DNA of 9,787 nt from Gammaproteobacteria bacterium (GTDB taxonomy: Bacteria > Pseudomonadota > Gammaproteobacteria > Xanthomonadales > Marinicellaceae): contig JAUHXW010000088.1 of NCBI GenBank assembly GCA_030426705.1, positions 1-9,787 on the forward strand, given 5' to 3'. Below are positions 7,631 through 9,787 of the stretch, one piece after another. The notes beneath the pieces were generated by a model, which was not told where the DNA came from, did not search any database, and was given only the letters and a program-made list of their open reading frames with translations. The position numbers and the translations under genes were made by a program. Numbering within the stretch: the stretch's first letter is position 1; each line of letters starts with the position of its first letter.

Positions 7631-8338
7631 TTACAAAGCCTCACTTTCCAACAAGGTCCGCAATTGAGAAACATTTTTTAGGATGATTTTTCTTTCTTTG
7701 ATAGCAATCAGTGATTTATTCTCTAAACTTTTTAATGCCCTTGAAAACGTTTCCGGTTTAATAGATAAACGCGATGCAATGTCACGCTTAGGAACAGCCA
7801 GCATAAGTTTAAACTCTTCAGTAACCCCTTCATCAACCTGGGACAAGAAATAATCAATCACCCGAAATGAGGCATTATGCAATGTTTGTTTATCCAGTTC
7901 TCGAATCATCCAGTGCAGTCGGGTAGATAAGTGCCCCAACATATTGATACACAAATCTGCTGAACTTCGCAGTAAATTCAACAGTGGTTTTGCTTGCACT
8001 TTAACTAAAACCGAATCTTTCAAGGCTATTGAAGTTACCGGATACCTGGGAGCTCCAGCAAACAAAACCCCTTCAGCGAAACTGCGGCCGGAGAGCACCA
8101 CTTCTATGATTTTTTCATCGCCTTTTATGGTTCCCCTCACCAGTTTAACAGCCCCATCAAAGACAAAATAAATGTGGGTCAAATCCATATCCTGCTGAAA
8201 TATCATTTGATCAGCCTGCTTACGCACCACATCAGAAAAACCCAATACCTGATCGAATTGACGTTCATCCATGGCTGCAAACAACACACTTTGTCGCAGA
8301 GCCATGACCACTTGTTTGTTTAAATCTTTGTGTAACAT
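7631..8338 (-). CDS. dnr: Dnr/NnrR-like Crp/Fnr family transcription regulator
   Basis: 235 aa. N-terminal cyclic-nucleotide-binding-like sensor domain (about 15-125), long dimerisation helix (about 126-150), C-terminal winged helix (about 155-225). The helix-turn-helix is VPKRDIASRLSIKPETFSRALKSL. E196, S199 and R200 in the recognition helix match the residues with which Fnr reads TTGA half-sites, which agrees with the three TTGAC-N4-RTCAA boxes in this window. The N-terminal cysteine set of Fnr is absent (the only cysteine is C130), so it is not an Fe-S oxygen sensor. Dnr proteins instead respond to NO, apparently through heme (family knowledge). Converging on nirS, it is the natural candidate activator of nirS and the receptor gene. 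I saw no Fnr box at its own promoter. The ATG is preceded only by a weak AAGAAAA, so translation may be low. The exact subgroup (Dnr versus NnrR) is not certain. Confidence 0.87.
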   Translation of the reverse strand: MLHKDLNKQVVMALRQSVLFAAMDERQFDQVLGFSDVVRKQADQMIFQQDMDLTHIYFVFDGAVKLVRGTIKGDEKIIEVVLSGRSFAEGVLFAGAPRYPVTSIALKDSVLVKVQAKPLLNLLRSSADLCINMLGHLSTRLHWMIRELDKQTLHNASFRVIDYFLSQVDEGVTEEFKLMLAVPKRDIASRLSIKPETFSRALKSLENKSLIAIKERKIILKNVSQLRTLLESEAL

Positions 8339-8378
8339 AAATGTTTTCTTGGGGGATTTTAAAAAAGGAACCCAAAGA

Positions 8379-8408
8379 ATTATGCAAATGTATCCAATTG
8401 CCTGTCAA
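8379..8408 (-). promoter_or_regulatory. Sigma-70-like promoter of the Dnr-type regulator
   Basis: On the - strand a perfect -35 TTGACA (8403-8408) is followed after 18 bp by CATAAT (8379-8384), five of six matches to the -10 consensus. The start of transcription would fall near 8372, giving a leader of about 35 nt. It lies in the 90-bp gap after the sirtuin gene and suggests constitutive expression of the regulator. No Fnr-type palindrome overlaps it. Confidence 0.6.
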
Positions 8409-8428
8409 GTTCTGCTTTTGGAAACACG

Positions 8429-9121
8429 TCACCTGTTAAAGAATTCTGGCACTATTTGACTGGCTGGACCATGAATTGATTCTTTGAATTGACTGGCTTG
8501 GTCACTGGGTTCTAAATTCAATTCAACGGTATGCGCACCAGATTGATTGGCAATTTCGACAAAACCCGCCGCTGGATATACTGTACCTGATGTACCTATC
8601 GACACAAACAAATCACATTGCATTAAAGCCAACATAATTTCATCCATGAACAATGGCATTTCACCAAACCAGACAATATGAGGGCGCAGGCCACCAATAC
8701 TTTCACAGAACTCGCATTGTGTTTCAGCGGATAAATCTGTTAATTGTTCAGAGATTTGATGACATTGCACGCAACGCTTTTTAAGCAGTTGACCATGCAT
8801 GTGAATCAGGTTTTTACTGCCTGCCCTTTCATGCAAATCATCAACGTTTTGAGTAACCAGCAAAAATGAATCAAAATTTGATTCTGACTCTGCCAAAGTA
8901 GAATGAGCTATGTTGGGTCTGACATTAGGTAAAGCTTGACGCCGCATATTGTAAAAACGATGGACTAAATGAGGGTCACGGTCAAAAGCTTCAGGTGTGG
9001 CTACATCCTCTACTCGGTGGTTATCCCATAAGCCATTGTTATCACGGAAGGTAGAAAGTCCACTTTCTGCAGAAATACCGGCTCCGGTTAACACCACAAT
9101 TTTGCTGTATGTTTTATTCAT
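8429..9121 (-). CDS. cobB: NAD-dependent protein deacylase, sirtuin class III (CobB-like)
   Basis: 230 aa from the ATG at 9121. Removes acetyl and succinyl groups from lysines using NAD+ in the cytoplasm. Residues: GAGISAESGLSTFRD (13-27, NAD-binding), VEDVATPEAF, the Y57-x2-R60 pair in FYNMRR that marks class III desuccinylase/deacetylase sirtuins, TQNVDDLHERAG (90-101), catalytic H109 in IHMHG, two zinc CxxC pairs (C117/C120 and C136/C139), RPHIVWFGE (146-154), GTSGTVYPAAGF and a C-terminal LNLEPS...GPASQIVPEF. It follows E. coli CobB closely throughout. The frame extends further upstream to a TTG at 9196, but the added residues lack similarity to the family core and run through a terminator-like hairpin, so the ATG at 9121 is preferred. 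The ribosome site is poor. A link to denitrification is not evident; it may be plain housekeeping. Confidence 0.93.
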   Translation of the reverse strand: MNKTYSKIVVLTGAGISAESGLSTFRDNNGLWDNHRVEDVATPEAFDRDPHLVHRFYNMRRQALPNVRPNIAHSTLAESESNFDSFLLVTQNVDDLHERAGSKNLIHMHGQLLKKRCVQCHQISEQLTDLSAETQCEFCESIGGLRPHIVWFGEMPLFMDEIMLALMQCDLFVSIGTSGTVYPAAGFVEIANQSGAHTVELNLEPSDQASQFKESIHGPASQIVPEFFNR

Positions 9122-9144
9122 GCACAAAAATATAGAGACCTGAC

Positions 9145-9187
9145 AAAAAATCAGCCTTGCGCTTAAAACCCGATTGGGTGGCAAGGC
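9145..9187 (-). terminator. Terminator-like hairpin ahead of cobB
   Basis: Read on the - strand: GCCTTGC (9187-9181), an inner ACCC-AATC-GGGT hairpin, then GCAAGGC (9160-9154) and, three bases later, a run of six T (9150-9145). This resembles an intrinsic terminator for the upstream small gene. Since it ends only 24 bp before the cobB start, it could also act as an attenuator if cobB transcription begins upstream of it. Confidence 0.6.
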
Positions 9188-9194
9188 ACAAGGC

Positions 9195-9226
9195 AAAAAT
9201 CAATTGCTAAAAGAGAGAACAATTGA
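9195..9226 (-). terminator. Second, weaker terminator-like hairpin after the small gene
   Basis: Read on the - strand: TCAATTG (9226-9220), a 13-nt loop, CAATTGA (9206-9200), then TTTTT (9199-9195). The 7-bp stem is AT-rich and the loop is long, so it would be weak alone. It sits 8 bp before the hairpin at 9145-9187 and 31 bp after the stop of the small gene. Confidence 0.4.
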
Positions 9227-9257
9227 CGGAACCTGGTTTTGTTAAATCGAACTGAAC

Positions 9258-9473
9258 TTAGTTTTGCGTCAAGCGTTTATTAATCAGTTTAATTTTTTCT
9301 CTTTCCTGGTTGAGTTTTTCAAGAATTTCAGCGTATTCATTAGATCCACTGTATTGTTTGAAAGAAGCTTTGATAAGATCACGTTGTAACTCTTTAATAT
9401 TCAACATGATTCTTTTCTTTTCCTGTTCAATGAGTGCGCCTTGACTGACAGGTTGTGTAACAGATGTTGTCAT
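9258..9473 (-). CDS. Small coiled-coil protein of unknown function
   Basis: 71 aa; not recognised. After a short polar N-terminus (1-12) it is almost wholly helical and highly charged. Segments 16-38 and 47-68 have hydrophobic residues at heptad-like spacing (I22, L24, I26, L29, L33; then I50, L51, L54, I61, I64, L68), split by YSGSN at 41-45, which suggests a helical hairpin or antiparallel coiled coil. It has no cysteines, no signal peptide and no membrane segment. Translation is supported by GAGGGG (9477-9482) just before the ATG and a good -10 (TATAAT) upstream. Tandem terminator-like hairpins follow it, so it is probably a separate transcript from cobB. Small scaffold or adaptor roles are possible, but nothing in the sequence settles this. 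Confidence 0.7.
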   Translation of the reverse strand: MTTSVTQPVSQGALIEQEKKRIMLNIKELQRDLIKASFKQYSGSNEYAEILEKLNQEREKIKLINKRLTQN

Positions 9474-9513
9474 AATCCCCTCTGGTATTATTTTTTGTTA
9501 TTGTTATGAAATA

Positions 9514-9543
9514 ATTATATGCAGAGACGAGATATTTCGTTAA
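9514..9543 (-). promoter_or_regulatory. Candidate sigma-70 promoter of the small coiled-coil gene
   Basis: On the - strand a perfect -10 TATAAT occupies 9514-9519. A partial -35 (TTAACG, 9538-9543, four of six matches) lies 18 bp upstream. The start of transcription would be near 9507, giving a leader of about 34 nt. Confidence 0.5.
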
Positions 9544-9624
9544 TTAAAACAGCTATTTTCTGACAAACGGCATTGTTAAGCCGACAAAAGGTATTCCTGC
9601 TTTAACCCAGGTTTCGTTGATTTT

Positions 9625-9638
9625 TTGACATGGGTCAA
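9625..9638. promoter_or_regulatory. Third Fnr/Dnr-type box, target gene not in window
   Basis: TTGACATGGGTCAA matches TTGAC-N4-GTCAA with both half-sites perfect. On the + strand, at the same 22-bp spacing used by the other two promoters, stands TAAACA (9661-9666), a poor -10; TATAAA at 9669-9674 is better but 8 bp further. On the - strand nothing resembling a -10 lies at that spacing. A rightward target beyond the window is therefore more likely than the small - strand gene. Confidence 0.68.
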
Positions 9639-9787
9639 AACGACGGTATTTACTGCTCAATAAACAGGTATAAAGCCAGTGTTTCCTTTACTTTTAGGGT
9701 CTGAATCAATAAAATTGCATCACCAAAAACAGTCTAAACCTAACCATTGACTTCTGCCCATTTACAAATTGAACACGCCCAATGCCA

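Larger units (their letters stand above)
9474..9787. other. Intergenic region at right edge
   Basis: 314 bp without a supportable gene. From the left it holds the ribosome site and promoter of the small - strand gene, a short hairpin (CGGC at 9568-9571 with GCCG at 9580-9583), an Fnr/Dnr-type box at 9625-9638 and an AT-rich stretch. Short open frames run off the right edge on both strands, but none has a start, ribosome site or recognisable sequence. Confidence 0.65.

Noticed and set aside
9122..9196. N-terminal extension of the sirtuin from a TTG at 9196
   Set aside because: The extra 25 residues resemble nothing in CobB, there is no ribosome site, and the stretch overlaps a terminator-like hairpin. 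The ATG at 9121 gives the family length.
9744..9787. Possible start of a + strand gene running off the right edge
   Set aside because: The frame opens after TAA at 9741-9743 and offers only TTG starts with no ribosome site; 14 codons are too few to judge.
9684..9787. Possible C-terminus of a - strand gene entering from the right edge
   Set aside because: Short frames of 15 and 26 codons exist, but neither has recognisable sequence and they cannot be told from chance.

Overview
The window looks like part of the denitrification region of an AT-leaning (roughly 40-45% GC by eye) Gammaproteobacterium. Closest resemblances are the Pseudomonas-type NirS d1 domain, an E. coli-like CobB and a Dnr-type Crp/Fnr regulator. 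I cannot name the genus from this sequence. No tRNA, rRNA, CRISPR array or insertion sequence was seen.

Left part (1-2734, + strand): the 3' portion of a membrane 4Fe-4S protein of the CcoG/NosR-C-terminus type, whose 5' end lies outside the window, is followed after three bases by norD, the VWA-domain accessory gene of nitric oxide reductase. This is probably the tail of a nor operon whose norCB/norQ genes would lie to the left. After norD comes a spacer (2735-3077) with two inverted GTAG-headed palindromes resembling a REP/BIME element, then a promoter with a perfect Fnr/Dnr-type box.

Middle (3078-7558, + strand): a TonB-dependent outer-membrane receptor, then nirS for cytochrome cd1 nitrite reductase. 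Each has its own Fnr/Dnr-like box (TTGAC-N4-RTCAA) placed exactly 22 bp upstream of a good -10 hexamer, the geometry of a class II Fnr-activated promoter. The NirS protein is unusual. It carries an additional N-terminal cytochrome c domain (CTACH) ahead of the normal c domain (CAGCH) and the d1 propeller, and its export signal contains a possible lipobox. nirS ends at a strong bidirectional terminator, and no heme d1 biosynthesis genes follow it.

Right part (7631-9473, - strand): a Dnr-type regulator without Fnr cysteines converges on nirS. Upstream of it lie a CobB-type sirtuin deacylase and a small coiled-coil protein of unknown function. Two tandem terminator-like hairpins separate the small gene from cobB. 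The last 314 bp hold no gene I can support, but they include a third perfect Fnr/Dnr box, probably serving a gene beyond the right edge.

Taken together (inference): the Dnr-like protein, sensing NO or low oxygen, would activate at least the receptor gene, nirS and one off-window gene. NirS makes NO from nitrite, the nor genes on the left remove it, and the receptor may import a cofactor or metal needed under denitrifying conditions.
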